In this document: positions 33,974 through 41,389 of the stretch, piece after piece | Layout: each line of letters opens with the position of its first letter | Numbering within the stretch: the stretch's first letter is position 1 | DNA from: Ruminococcaceae bacterium UBA1417 | GTDB lineage: Bacteria > Bacillota > Clostridia > Oscillospirales > Acutalibacteraceae | Assembly (NCBI GenBank): GCA_002305575.1 | Contig: DBPP01000018.1 | Span: forward strand, 1 to 47,485 | Direction of reading: 5' to 3' | DNA: 47,485 nt | Notes under the pieces: model-generated | Database searches by the model: none | The model's input: the letters and a program-made list of their open reading frames with translations, nothing else | What the model was told of the DNA's origin: nothing | Position numbers and translations under genes: made by a program

Positions 33974-34462
33974 GTGGAAAAGGAAAACCGTATACACCGC
34001 AGCCGTCGCGCCGCGCTGGCGCTCGGGGCGCTCGTCGTCCTGACGCTCGCCTTCATTTTCGGCAACTCTCTGCAAAGCGGCGAAGCGTCCAGCGCAGCGA
34101 GCGGGTCTCTGCGGCAACTGCTTGAAAGCCTGCTTGACACGCCCGTCAATGAATTCCTGCTGCGCAAGGCCGCGCACTTTTCCGAATATGCGCTGCTTGG
34201 CGCGGAGGTATCCCTGCTGCTGCGGGCGCTTTCCGGCTGCTGCCTTCGGCGCACAGCGCGCGGGCGCAACCTGCTCGACTTCGCCGCCTTTGGCTTCCTG
34301 GCTGCCGCGATCGACGAAACGATCCAGATTTTCACCGGCAGGGGTTCGTCCCTGCTCGACGTGTGGCTGGACACCGCGGGCTATCTCACGGGATTTTTCC
34401 TGTTTTTTCTGCTCGCCCAATGGATTTTACAGATAAGGAGCAAACGCCATGAAACACCGTAA
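33974..34462 (+). CDS. VanZ-family membrane protein
   Basis: This 162-residue VanZ-like protein has about four membrane helices and the family marks KAAHFSEYALLG (His-Phe-x-Glu-Tyr) and DETIQIFTGRG with DVWLDTAGYLTG. VanZ of Tn1546 gives low-level teicoplanin resistance, but chromosomal relatives like this one have no settled role. The start is GTG at 33974 with AAGGGAGGG upstream. It overlaps the next lipoprotein gene by 14 bases. No van cluster is present, so glycopeptide resistance should not be inferred. Confidence 0.92.
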   Translation: MEKENRIHRSRRAALALGALVVLTLAFIFGNSLQSGEASSAASGSLRQLLESLLDTPVNEFLLRKAAHFSEYALLGAEVSLLLRALSGCCLRRTARGRNLLDFAAFGFLAAAIDETIQIFTGRGSSLLDVWLDTAGYLTGFFLFFLLAQWILQIRSKRHETP

Positions 34463-34901
34463 ACACCTTGCCATTCTGACGACCGCCCTGCTGCTTGCGC
34501 TGTGCCTCGCGCTGACCGGCTGTGCCGGCCGGCGCAGCGTGACCACCGAGGATTTCACGGCCGCCTGCGAAGCCGCCGGGCTCACGGTGACGGATTCCAT
34601 CGATAACTTCGACCCCTCCACCGTGGTGACCGCCCTGACCGTGGAGGACGAGAACATCACCGTCGGTTTCTTCGTGTTCGCCACGGCAAGCACCGCGCGC
34701 TCAAACTACGCGCAGATGCTCGACGACGCCAAGACCGGCCGAAGCGGAGAAAAATTTGTCGATTCGAGCGAATACAATCGCTTCTATTACAGCGACGGCG
34801 AGGCCGCGACGCTGCTCTATCGCAACGGCACAACGCTGCTCTACGCTGTCGGCGATGACGTGCAGACGCTGGACGCGCTGATCGACGCGCTCGATGTGTG
34901 A
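34449..34901 (+). CDS. Small predicted lipoprotein
   Basis: This 150-residue lipoprotein has a basic start (KHRKH), a hydrophobic core and the lipobox LTGC at Cys25. The mature part (TTEDFTAACEAAGLTVTD, then alternating beta strands and a C-terminal ALIDAL helix) is compact, with no motif I can name. The ATG follows AAGGAG by eight bases and lies inside the end of the VanZ gene, so translation is coupled. The pair shares a promoter. Function unknown. Confidence 0.85.
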   Translation: MKHRKHLAILTTALLLALCLALTGCAGRRSVTTEDFTAACEAAGLTVTDSIDNFDPSTVVTALTVEDENITVGFFVFATASTARSNYAQMLDDAKTGRSGEKFVDSSEYNRFYYSDGEAATLLYRNGTTLLYAVGDDVQTLDALIDALDV

Positions 34902-34914
34902 AACAAATTCGTTG

Positions 34915-35157
34915 TGTATCTCTTTGGTGTTGCCGCGCATCGCCCATGCTTTGGCGCAAAGGTTGCGGACGTCTCCGTGTCCCGCCCTGTAAGCGCGCCA
35001 CCGGTTTTCCTGTTTTGAAAAGACCTTTGCAAGATATTTTGACGGAAAGGCCTTCTGGTGTTGGACGGTTGCTGTGGACCGACCGCAACTTTATCTGCCG
35101 GAAGGTTTTTGTCGCCCTCTGGTTTTCACGCGCCCCGGCTCAGCCGGGGCTTTCTTT
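34915..35157 (+). ncRNA. Possible structured RNA or long 3' region
   Basis: These ~240 bases after the lipoprotein stop have no convincing ORF but many complementary segments: GGTTTTC / GAAAAGACC near 34999-35025, CCTTC / GGAAGG enclosing GGTTGC / GCAACT near 35050-35105, and a strong terminator at the end. This density of pairing suggests a structured RNA or a structured mRNA tail. I could not match it to 6S, tmRNA, RNase P, SRP or a known riboswitch, and no promoter of its own is clear. Confidence 0.25.
35132..35157 (+). terminator. Rho-independent terminator
   Basis: GCCCCGGC / GCCGGGGC with a TCA loop, followed by TTTCTTT. It ends the rightward VanZ/lipoprotein transcript or the possible RNA after it. 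Confidence 0.88.
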
Positions 35158-35169
35158 GCGTTCCAGCCA

Positions 35170-35204
35170 ATAAAAGAGGAGTGGACGGCATAGCCGCCCA
35201 CTCC
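35170..35204 (-). terminator. Leftward terminator downstream of the MecA-like gene
   Basis: GGAGTGGACGGC (35178-35189) pairs with GCCGCCCACTCC (35193-35204) with one mismatch. On the minus strand the hairpin is followed by TCTTTTATT. It faces the rightward terminator just left of it and implies that the MecA-like gene is transcribed. Confidence 0.7.
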
Positions 35205-35318
35205 GTGGAAAATCAAAACCGATGGACCCCATGTTTACAATGTGTCCTTATCCTGCATCCTGCGCCGCCAAAAAAATGAAGCGCCACGTTGTGCGGAAAA
35301 CAATCCGAAGCCGCCGTG

Positions 35319-35660
35319 TCAGGCCTGCAGATACCGGCCCATTTTCCGCACGGCGTCCGGGGTAAACGACTCGGCGTGCTCGCCGATGTACGAGGCGAGC
35401 AGCCAGCCGGCCCCTACAAACGCGCCGTATTCGGAAAACAGGCTGCGCGCTGCGATGCGCTCCGAAAAGCGCACCGTGATGCAAAGGAAAAAACGACTGC
35501 CGATGCGCCCGAGCGCCGACGACAGAATGTGCAGCGTATGGATGGCCCGGCCGACCGCGTCCAGCAGATGCCCGGCGGACTCAAAACAGAACGCAAACGG
35601 AACGGGCGGTGAGAGAATCCGGATGGTACCACCCCTTTTCCCCGCGCTGTAACCCCGCAT
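35319..35660 (-). CDS. MecA C-terminal-domain-like protein without N-terminal domain
   Basis: This 113-residue product looks like the C-terminal, ClpC-binding half of the adaptor MecA/YpbH: PVPFAFCFESAGHLLDA, then SSALGRIGSRFFLCITV, FSEYGAFVGAGWLLASYIGE and a final DAVRKMGRYL. This follows the order of B. subtilis MecA (FRFGDFEDVI, LYSFENRYYLYVDF, LLEYA, LEEYGKLI, TIKKHF). The ~110-residue substrate-binding N-domain is absent, and there is no room for it before the next gene. The start is uncertain: ATG 35660 with a weak AAGG, or GTG 35669. A leftward terminator follows. It may be a real standalone domain that occupies Clp ATPases, or a truncated remnant. Confidence 0.6.
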   Translation of the reverse strand: MRGYSAGKRGGTIRILSPPVPFAFCFESAGHLLDAVGRAIHTLHILSSALGRIGSRFFLCITVRFSERIAARSLFSEYGAFVGAGWLLASYIGEHAESFTPDAVRKMGRYLQA

Positions 35661-35684
35661 ACCTTGCACTACGCTATAGTACGC

Positions 35685-35720
35685 AGCCCGCCCCCTTGCC
35701 GTGCTTGGCCGGGGCGGGCT
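35685..35720. terminator. Hairpin downstream of the large membrane protein gene
   Basis: AGCCCGCCCC / GGGGCGGGCT, a perfect 10-bp stem with a 16-base loop, sits between the MecA-like gene and the stop of the large membrane protein gene. No T-run follows on the minus strand, so termination may be partial. Confidence 0.45.
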
Positions 35721-35731
35721 GTTTCGCGCTG

Positions 35732-38700
35732 TTATTTGATTTTATTTTTGAAGCGCGGCAGAATGACCGACGCCACAATCCAGAACATTTCGTAGATGAA
35801 GAGCGCAAAGGCGGAAATCTGGCTCACACCGGCGATGAAGGTGAGGAACGCAACCAGCACGAAGCCGATGACCACGGCGGCGTTCTGCATCGCGACAATG
35901 AAGCTGATGCTCTTTTTCTCGTCGATACAGGCGGAAACGGCGCGCATCATCGATTCCACGCGTCCCTTGGTCGCCACGTAGGCGTCCGCGCGCTCCACGC
36001 GCCCGGTCACGAGACGGTCGCAGGCGCTGTCGGTTTCCGCGCCGATCACGTTGATGGCCGAAGCGTCGATGCCGAACAGCCGGCCGATAAACTGCGGTGT
36101 AAGGTTCGCGTCCGAAGAGCGCACGAGCAGGGAAACGCCGTTGAGCTCCAGCTCGCCGATCTCGGCCTTTTTCTTGCGGTCCGCATTGTACACCAGAATG
36201 AACATTGCGCAGAGCACACCGTCGGCCGCAACGTACAGCACCTGACGGTTGCCGGTCGCATAGCGGCTTTCGAGCGATTGGTCCGGCGCCTCCACGCCGT
36301 GGGAGACGAGCAGTGCGCGCGAGCCGATGAGCAGCTCGCTGCCGTCCACCGTGCCCACAACGCCGTTTCCGGCTTCAAAGCGGCCCTTTTCCACCTCGGG
36401 CAGCTCGCCCTCGTGTTCGCTGAGCACCTGCTCAAAAACGCCGCACAGCGGGCCGCCGAGCGCCTGCATCAGCGCGCCGGCCTTGAGAATGGCCTCCTCG
36501 AGCCCTTCCTCCGTAAACGGCTTGACGCCCTTGAGTACAACGGTGCCGCGCGGGAACAGGTCGGCCGAATCCACCAGCACCGCGTTCACAGCGCTCATGC
36601 GCTTGATGCCCTCATAGCCGGAAACCATGGCGCCCGCCCGGCGCAGCCGGTGCGAAAGGCGGCTGACCGGCAGGTTGACCGCCAGCATGTTGGTCACGGC
36701 AACGCAAACGCAGCACGACGCCGCAAATGCGGTGATGGCGAGGGACGCGTCCTTTGTCATGATCAGCGCCACAACGCACAGCAGAAGCGACGCCACAAGC
36801 CCCACCGGCGCGAGCAGCTGCGAGGCCGATTCCGCGGGATCCGGCTCATAGGAAATTTGCAGGAAGCGCTTCAAGAATCCGGCCTTTTGCTGGTAGGCGA
36901 TGGCCGGCTGCGAAACGACCGAGGAGCCCGCAAGCTTCAGGGACGTGTTGTAATCGTCAAAGATCCGCACCACATACTTTTCCTCACGCGAGGCCACAAA
37001 ACGGAAATTCGAGTGGATACGGCGGACCATGGTCAGCTTACCAAGGGAATTCAGGAACAGAATGCCCGCGGCAATCGCCGCATACAGGTGGATTTTCCCC
37101 ATCGCCAGCGATGCCGAGGAAAAGAGCGCGCTGAACGTCTGAATCAGCACGGCCACACAGGCCACCGCCGCCGCACTGTCCGAATTCGCGCGGAATTCAA
37201 ACAGCGCGCGCAGGCCATTGAGCAGCGATTTGGCACAGAAGCCGACCGCAACCAGAAGGAAGATCAGGGAAACGATCGTGTAGCCGACGGCGCCGCCCGT
37301 TTCCGTATTGTTGGGATTGAAGCCGGACTCCGCAATCAGCGAAGCCAACAGCAGGACCGCCGTGCTCACGCCGGTCGCGAGCATGCGGATCGTCAGCTCG
37401 CGCATGGTGGCGCGCAGGTCGTGCGAAACGCTCTTGGCATCGGCCGGGCCGGTATAATCATCGAGCTGCTCATCGCTGCCCGTCTGCTGCGCGGTCGTTT
37501 CGGGCGCCTCCTCGAGATCGGCATCCTTGTCGCCAAAGCGGATCTTCAGGCGGTGCTTGCCCGCCGCAGCCGCGCCGTCCTCCGTATAGACGCGCGCCTC
37601 ACTGAGCAGCGCGCTCTGCAGCACGTCCGCATTGATGATGTGCACGGGAAGGTCGCGCTTTCTGTATTCGGTCACGTTGCTGACCGGTGTGGAAATTTTA
37701 ACCGGCTGCTGCGGCGCCTGTACGGGTGCCGGCCCGGCTGCTTTTGTCGTTTCCGCTGCTTCGGCTGTCTCGGCCGTCTGCGCCGCTTCCTGCGCCTCAG
37801 GCGCATCTGCGGCAGCCGCCTGCATTTCCGCCTGCTTTTCCTCCGAAAAGCTCGAGACGTCGTCGAACTCTTCGACCGGCTGGTTCTCCTCCGGTTCTTC
37901 CGACGCCAGGCGCACCGAGCTGATTTCCTCCATATTCTCCGGAACAGGCGGCGCGTCCTGCGGCGATTCCTGGACCGTTTCCAAAATGCGGCGCACGGAA
38001 TCCTCACTGACCTCCGGCACCACCTTTGCCTGCTGCACGCCGAGCGTATCGCTGTTGGGGTCGAGCTTGATCTCCATCGTGCGCGTCTGCGCGTCCTGGA
38101 GCATCGCCTTCTGGAACTCCGGCAGGCCCGCATCGCCCGCGCCGGACTCCACATCGATGCCGTGCTGCTTCGCATAGGGGTCGCCGGCAAAAGCGGAAAC
38201 AGGAACGGGCGCTACAATGCCCAGCTCGTTCTCCACCTCGTCGATGTTGACGCCCGCGTTTTCCACGGCCTCCGCCACACGGCGGCGCCGCTCCCGTTGC
38301 AGGCGCTCAAAATTCTTCGCCACCTCGTCGTCGAGTTCCGCGGTGTTTTCGTCGAACAGCTTTTTAAAGCCCTCGTCCCCCATGGTGACCTCACCGGTCG
38401 CGTCAAAGCTGCGCGTATACTCGTCGATGGGCTTGAGCTGGATGCCGTAGTACATGTCCTCTGCGGCATCAAACGTCTCCTGCTCCGCCTTCTTTTTCTC
38501 CTTCTTCTCTTTGCGGCGGCCGAACCAGCCGCGCTTTTTCTTCTTTTCGCGCTGCGCCTCCTGGCGCTCTTCCTCCGTGTACGGCGTTTCCACCGTCTCC
38601 ACGGGCGCGGGCGCTTCCTCGGTCTCAGGCGCCGACTGCGCCTGCGGCTCCGTTTTCTCCTGCGCTGCCTCCGGTTCCGCTGCGTCCTGCGCCTGCGGTG

Positions 38701-38809
38701 CGGGGTCCGCCGTCTGCGGCTGTGGCTCACCCGGCTCCTCAGCGCCCTGCCGCGCGCGCCGCTGTTCTTCCAAAATATCCTCCAGTGTAAACCGATTATC
38801 CGCGCTCAT
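35732..38809 (-). CDS. Large membrane protein: degenerate P1B-type ATPase fold with long acidic N-terminal region
   Basis: This 1025-residue protein has residues 1-455 cytoplasmic, low-complexity and charged, with a Lys/Arg block at ~88-110. Residues ~468 onward follow a P1B metal ATPase: four membrane helices (470-592), an actuator-like region, two helices (665-715) containing CVC where CPC is usual, then the P-domain position VDSADLF instead of DKTGT (Asp near 747 kept, Lys-Thr-Gly-Thr lost). An N-domain follows with SEHE for SEHP and GNGVVGTVDGSELLIG for the GxGV...IG motif, then RSSDAN for TGD. The GDGxND motif is absent and two final helices lie at 967-1018. It is therefore probably not an ion pump but a pseudo-ATPase with a scaffold or sensor role. 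AGGAGG is nine bases before ATG 38809; ATG 38815 overlaps the rlmB stop. Confidence 0.85.
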   Translation of the reverse strand: MSADNRFTLEDILEEQRRARQGAEEPGEPQPQTADPAPQAQDAAEPEAAQEKTEPQAQSAPETEEAPAPVETVETPYTEEERQEAQREKKKKRGWFGRRKEKKEKKKAEQETFDAAEDMYYGIQLKPIDEYTRSFDATGEVTMGDEGFKKLFDENTAELDDEVAKNFERLQRERRRRVAEAVENAGVNIDEVENELGIVAPVPVSAFAGDPYAKQHGIDVESGAGDAGLPEFQKAMLQDAQTRTMEIKLDPNSDTLGVQQAKVVPEVSEDSVRRILETVQESPQDAPPVPENMEEISSVRLASEEPEENQPVEEFDDVSSFSEEKQAEMQAAAADAPEAQEAAQTAETAEAAETTKAAGPAPVQAPQQPVKISTPVSNVTEYRKRDLPVHIINADVLQSALLSEARVYTEDGAAAAGKHRLKIRFGDKDADLEEAPETTAQQTGSDEQLDDYTGPADAKSVSHDLRATMRELTIRMLATGVSTAVLLLASLIAESGFNPNNTETGGAVGYTIVSLIFLLVAVGFCAKSLLNGLRALFEFRANSDSAAAVACVAVLIQTFSALFSSASLAMGKIHLYAAIAAGILFLNSLGKLTMVRRIHSNFRFVASREEKYVVRIFDDYNTSLKLAGSSVVSQPAIAYQQKAGFLKRFLQISYEPDPAESASQLLAPVGLVASLLLCVVALIMTKDASLAITAFAASCCVCVAVTNMLAVNLPVSRLSHRLRRAGAMVSGYEGIKRMSAVNAVLVDSADLFPRGTVVLKGVKPFTEEGLEEAILKAGALMQALGGPLCGVFEQVLSEHEGELPEVEKGRFEAGNGVVGTVDGSELLIGSRALLVSHGVEAPDQSLESRYATGNRQVLYVAADGVLCAMFILVYNADRKKKAEIGELELNGVSLLVRSSDANLTPQFIGRLFGIDASAINVIGAETDSACDRLVTGRVERADAYVATKGRVESMMRAVSACIDEKKSISFIVAMQNAAVVIGFVLVAFLTFIAGVSQISAFALFIYEMFWIVASVILPRFKNKIK

Positions 38810-38811
38810 TT

Positions 38812-39585
38812 TCATGCGCCTCCTTTTGCGCTGATGCCCGCCCGCTGCCGCGCAATCTCATAGCAGAGAATGCCGCAGGCCACCGAGGCGTTCAGCGAGT
38901 TGATTCTGCCCTTCATCGGCAGAGAAACTATGAAATCCGCTTTTTCCCGGACCAGACGGGATACGCCAAAGCCCTCCGACCCGACGACCAGCGCCGTCGC
39001 GCCCGAAAAATCCGTCTGGCACCAGTCGACGCCGTCCATATCCGCCGCGTAGACCCAAACGCCGCGCGCCTTGATCTCCTCGAGAAACGCCGCGAGGTTC
39101 GGCACGCGCGCCACGGGCAGATACTCGACTGCGCCGGCAGACGCCTTGCCCACCGCGGCGGTGAGCCCCACACTCCGGCGTTTCGGAATCACCACGCCGT
39201 GCGCGCCGGCGCATTCCGCCGTGCGGATGATCGCGCCGAGGTTGTGCGGGTCCGCAATTTCATCACAGACAATCAAGAACGGCTTTTCGCCGCGGCTTTC
39301 CGCCAGCGCGAAAATGTCTTCCACGTCGGAAAACGCGCGCACGGCCGCGACCGCCGCCACGCCCTGGTGGTTGGCCCCGCCGCACATCGCGTCGAGCTTG
39401 CGTCCATCCGCTTCCTTCACCGTCACGCCGGCATCCTTTGCCATGCGCACGATCGCGTTCACCGAACCCGTTCTGTCCCCGCGCCGCACGTACACGCTGT
39501 CGATCGGCCTTCTTGCCCGCAGCGCTTCCAGGACGGCGTTGCGTCCGGCAATGATATCCTTTTCTCTTTCGTTTTCTTCCACCAT
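38812..39585 (-). CDS. rlmB: 23S rRNA 2'-O-ribose methyltransferase (SpoU/TrmH family)
   Basis: This 257-residue SPOUT-class RNA methyltransferase is of the RlmB/TrmH type. The N-terminal substrate-binding domain begins DIIAGRNAVLEALRARRPI, and the C-terminal knotted domain carries the three motifs DPHNLGAIIRTAECAG, VVGSEGFGVSRL and LNASVACGIL. The ATG at 39585 fits the family N-terminus; the longer frame to 39705 would cover the promoter. Its TGA overlaps the first possible ATG of the large membrane protein, so the two genes form an operon. In this family the usual target is a guanosine of 23S rRNA, but the exact base here is assumed. Confidence 0.9.
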   Translation of the reverse strand: MVEENEREKDIIAGRNAVLEALRARRPIDSVYVRRGDRTGSVNAIVRMAKDAGVTVKEADGRKLDAMCGGANHQGVAAVAAVRAFSDVEDIFALAESRGEKPFLIVCDEIADPHNLGAIIRTAECAGAHGVVIPKRRSVGLTAAVGKASAGAVEYLPVARVPNLAAFLEEIKARGVWVYAADMDGVDWCQTDFSGATALVVGSEGFGVSRLVREKADFIVSLPMKGRINSLNASVACGILCYEIARQRAGISAKGGA

Positions 39586-39639
39586 AAGGCCGCGGTTTCC
39601 TTTCCTTTGCGCATACGATCTCAATATACTATATTGTGC

Positions 39640-39668
39640 ATTATACCATACCCGGCAGGCGGATTCAA
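39640..39668 (-). promoter_or_regulatory. Promoter of the rlmB/pseudo-ATPase operon
   Basis: Minus strand: -35 TTGAAT (39668-39663), 17-bp spacer, consensus -10 TATAAT (39645-39640) with TGG before it. RNA would start about 48 bases before the rlmB ATG. Confidence 0.75.
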
Positions 39669-39894
39669 CCGGTATCCAAAAATTCCTCCCCCGCCCGGCG
39701 CGCATTTTCCGGCTGCACCGCCCGCCGCGCCAAAAAGGACCGCCGCCTCTGCCGCTGCGACAAGCCGCGAATAATTATCCGTTATTTTCACAAAATACGC
39801 GGCCGGCTTCCGACAAAATCCCTCTATACGCTCCGTAATATCCCGCCTTTTGCAGACGTTGACATAAAGCTCCAACCTAGTTTTCCGCACCGTC

Positions 39895-39966
39895 TGTGGA
39901 AAACTCTGTGGAAAATGTGGAAAACCCGCTTTCCATATGGAAAACGGTTTCCACAGCTTTTCACAA
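39895..39966. repeat. Cluster of DnaA-box-like TGTGGAAAA / TTTTCCACA motifs
   Basis: TGTGGAAAA occurs exactly at 39895-39903, 39907-39915 and 39916-39924. The palindrome TTTCCATATGGAAA is at 39930-39943, and inverted relatives GTTTCCACA (39947-39955) and TTTTCACAA (39958-39966) follow. A further dyad, TTCCAC-CTAT-GTGGAA, is at 40162-40177. The Firmicute DnaA box is TTATCCACA, so each repeat is one base off. The cluster lies in the ~830-base gene-free stretch between rlmB and the DUF6062 gene. It could bind DnaA or another regulator. Confidence 0.6.
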
Positions 39967-39997
39967 CCCGATACATTATGTAAACGTCACGGCCAAA

Positions 39998-40019
39998 ACC
40001 GCCGGTTTTTTCCGGCGGT
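39998..40019. other. Hairpin with T6 loop
   Basis: ACCGCCGG / CCGGCGGT around TTTTTT, a perfect 8-bp stem. No T-run follows it, so it is not a standard terminator; it stands between the motif cluster and the rightward promoter. Confidence 0.4.
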
Positions 40020-40216
40020 AGCGGCAACCGCGCTGTGTAAACCGTTTGTAAAATCCCCCGCAAAACACTAGTATTTGAAAAAATTAGGGCACCAAGATGT
40101 TGTGTTTTGAAGCAAAAAACGCTTTTATTTCTTGTGGGGAATCAATTTTAAAAACACGGTGTTCCACCTATGTGGAAAGACGCGCCAAATTCTGCGCGGG
40201 ATTTGCGGAAAACCGG

Positions 40217-40245
40217 TTGTATTTTTCCCCGAAATCGTGTAAAAT
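40217..40245 (+). promoter_or_regulatory. Promoter of the DUF6062 gene
   Basis: -35 TTGTAT (40217-40222), 17-bp spacer, -10 TAAAAT (40240-40245). With the start at 40414 the mRNA leader would be about 160 bases; no known riboswitch is seen in it. Confidence 0.6.
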
Positions 40246-40413
40246 GGAGAAAAGCCAGCGGAAAGTGGCTTGTTTTTTAGTCCGCTTTTTGGTTTTTCCC
40301 CCGGATTCTGTCGAAGCCGGGGCGGTTTTGTCCGCCGTTCTTTACCACACAACGCTATGAATAAATACACGGAATATACACACGTTCCAGACAGCGAAAG
40401 GATGAGTCCTGTT

Positions 40414-41124
40414 ATGCGCGAAGACATTTGTTCCATCCCGATCAGTGAAATTTTCGAGCCGAAAGACGGCTGCCCGTTCTGCCGGATGCGCGACATGCTC
40501 GAAGACCGTATGGCGACCTACATCACCGGCGCGGCCATGATGGAGCCGGACGTGCGCGTGGAAACGAACCGCCTCGGCTTTTGCAAGGATCACTTCGAAA
40601 TGATCCTCCAGCGCGGCAGCCGTTTGTCCGTCGCGCTGATTCTTGAGAGCCTGCTCGATGAAATCGGGAACGATATTTTTCCCGAGGAGTCCAAGACGCC
40701 GCTCAAAAAGGTCCTCGCCGCCGCGGACCGCCGCCGGCACGCGTGCTTTGTGTGCGAGAGCCTGGAGAGCAACATGCGGCATCTGAGCGAAACCGTCATC
40801 AAGCTCTGGCAGAACGAGCCGGAATTCCGCGACCTCTACGCCGCGCAGACGCACATCTGCCTGGAGCACTACAGCTTTATTCTCAGCGCGGCACAGAAGA
40901 TGCCGAAAAAGAATTTCATCCCGTTTGCGGCCGAAACGCGGCGCCTCGCCAAGGGCTATCTCGACACCGTGAAAGCCGATACCACGCATTTCTGCCGTAT
41001 GTTCGATTACCGCAATAAAGACGGCGACTGGGGCAACTCCCGCGACGCAATCGAGCGCTCGATCGCGTACATCACGGGCCGCGTGCCCAGCGTGACCACG
41101 AAAACCGAGGGCAAAAACCGGTGA
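40414..41124 (+). CDS. DUF6062-family protein with Cys pairs
   Basis: This 236-residue predicted cytoplasmic protein matches what I recall of the DUF6062 family of clostridia. Paired Cys/His motifs recur: CPFCRM (Cys20, Cys23), GFCKDHFEM, ACFVCESLE and HICLEHY, suggesting metal binding at two sites. The rest is helical (LILESLLDEIG, RHLSETVIKLW). The start is not certain: ATG 40414 has AAAGGA 11 bases upstream and the protein-like sequence begins there, while ATG 40357 and 40402 are alternatives. It is a single gene with its own promoter and terminator. Function unknown. Confidence 0.8.
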   Translation: MREDICSIPISEIFEPKDGCPFCRMRDMLEDRMATYITGAAMMEPDVRVETNRLGFCKDHFEMILQRGSRLSVALILESLLDEIGNDIFPEESKTPLKKVLAAADRRRHACFVCESLESNMRHLSETVIKLWQNEPEFRDLYAAQTHICLEHYSFILSAAQKMPKKNFIPFAAETRRLAKGYLDTVKADTTHFCRMFDYRNKDGDWGNSRDAIERSIAYITGRVPSVTTKTEGKNR

Positions 41125-41200
41125 TCCGCGCCGCCGAAAGAGACGGCGGCACCGGCGCGGCTTTTGACCGCGCCCGACAAAATTTCAGATATAAACGCCA

Positions 41201-41231
41201 AACCGACCTCGCCTGCGGGGCCGGTTTTTTT
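41201..41231 (+). terminator. Rho-independent terminator
   Basis: AACCG-A-CCTCG pairs with CGGGG-C-CGGTT around CCTG, followed by seven T (41225-41231), 77 bases after the DUF6062 stop. Confidence 0.75.
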
Positions 41232-41309
41232 GTGCAGATTGGCGGTTTCAAGCCCGGCATTTACGCGCAGTATTGCCGAAATAATGCACAGATATTCATA
41301 TTTTGTTTA

Positions 41310-41338
41310 TGGACTTCCGCCTGTTTTTTATTTATAAT
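41310..41338 (+). promoter_or_regulatory. Promoter of the ABC exporter operon
   Basis: -35 TGGACT (41310-41315), 17-bp spacer and consensus -10 TATAAT (41333-41338). It lies 52 bases before the chosen TTG start of the ATPase gene. Confidence 0.6.
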
Positions 41339-41389
41339 GAAGCTGTATAAGGCATATATCAGCATAAGGAAATGCGGGAGGAACAGACC

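Noticed and set aside
33974..34462. Glycopeptide resistance from the VanZ-like gene
   Set aside because: Chromosomal VanZ-family genes are common without resistance, and no other van gene is present.
34915..35157. Identifying the pairing-rich segment as 6S RNA
   Set aside because: The closing stem and central bubble of 6S could not be built convincingly by eye.
34898..35173. A 91-codon plus-strand frame after the small lipoprotein
   Set aside because: Its composition is not protein-like, it has no ribosome site, and it covers the pairing-rich segment and a terminator.
35609..38863. A 1084-codon plus-strand frame opposite the pseudo-ATPase gene
   Set aside because: It mirrors the real minus-strand gene, has Arg/His/Leu-rich composition without motifs, lacks a ribosome site, and arises from GC-rich codon bias.
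39895..39966. Calling the DnaA-box-like cluster the chromosomal origin
   Set aside because: No exact TTATCCACA box, no dnaA, dnaN or rpmH nearby and no skew data, so only the motif cluster is reported.
40097..40360. An 87-codon plus-strand frame before the DUF6062 gene
   Set aside because: It spans the promoter of that gene and reads as non-coding.
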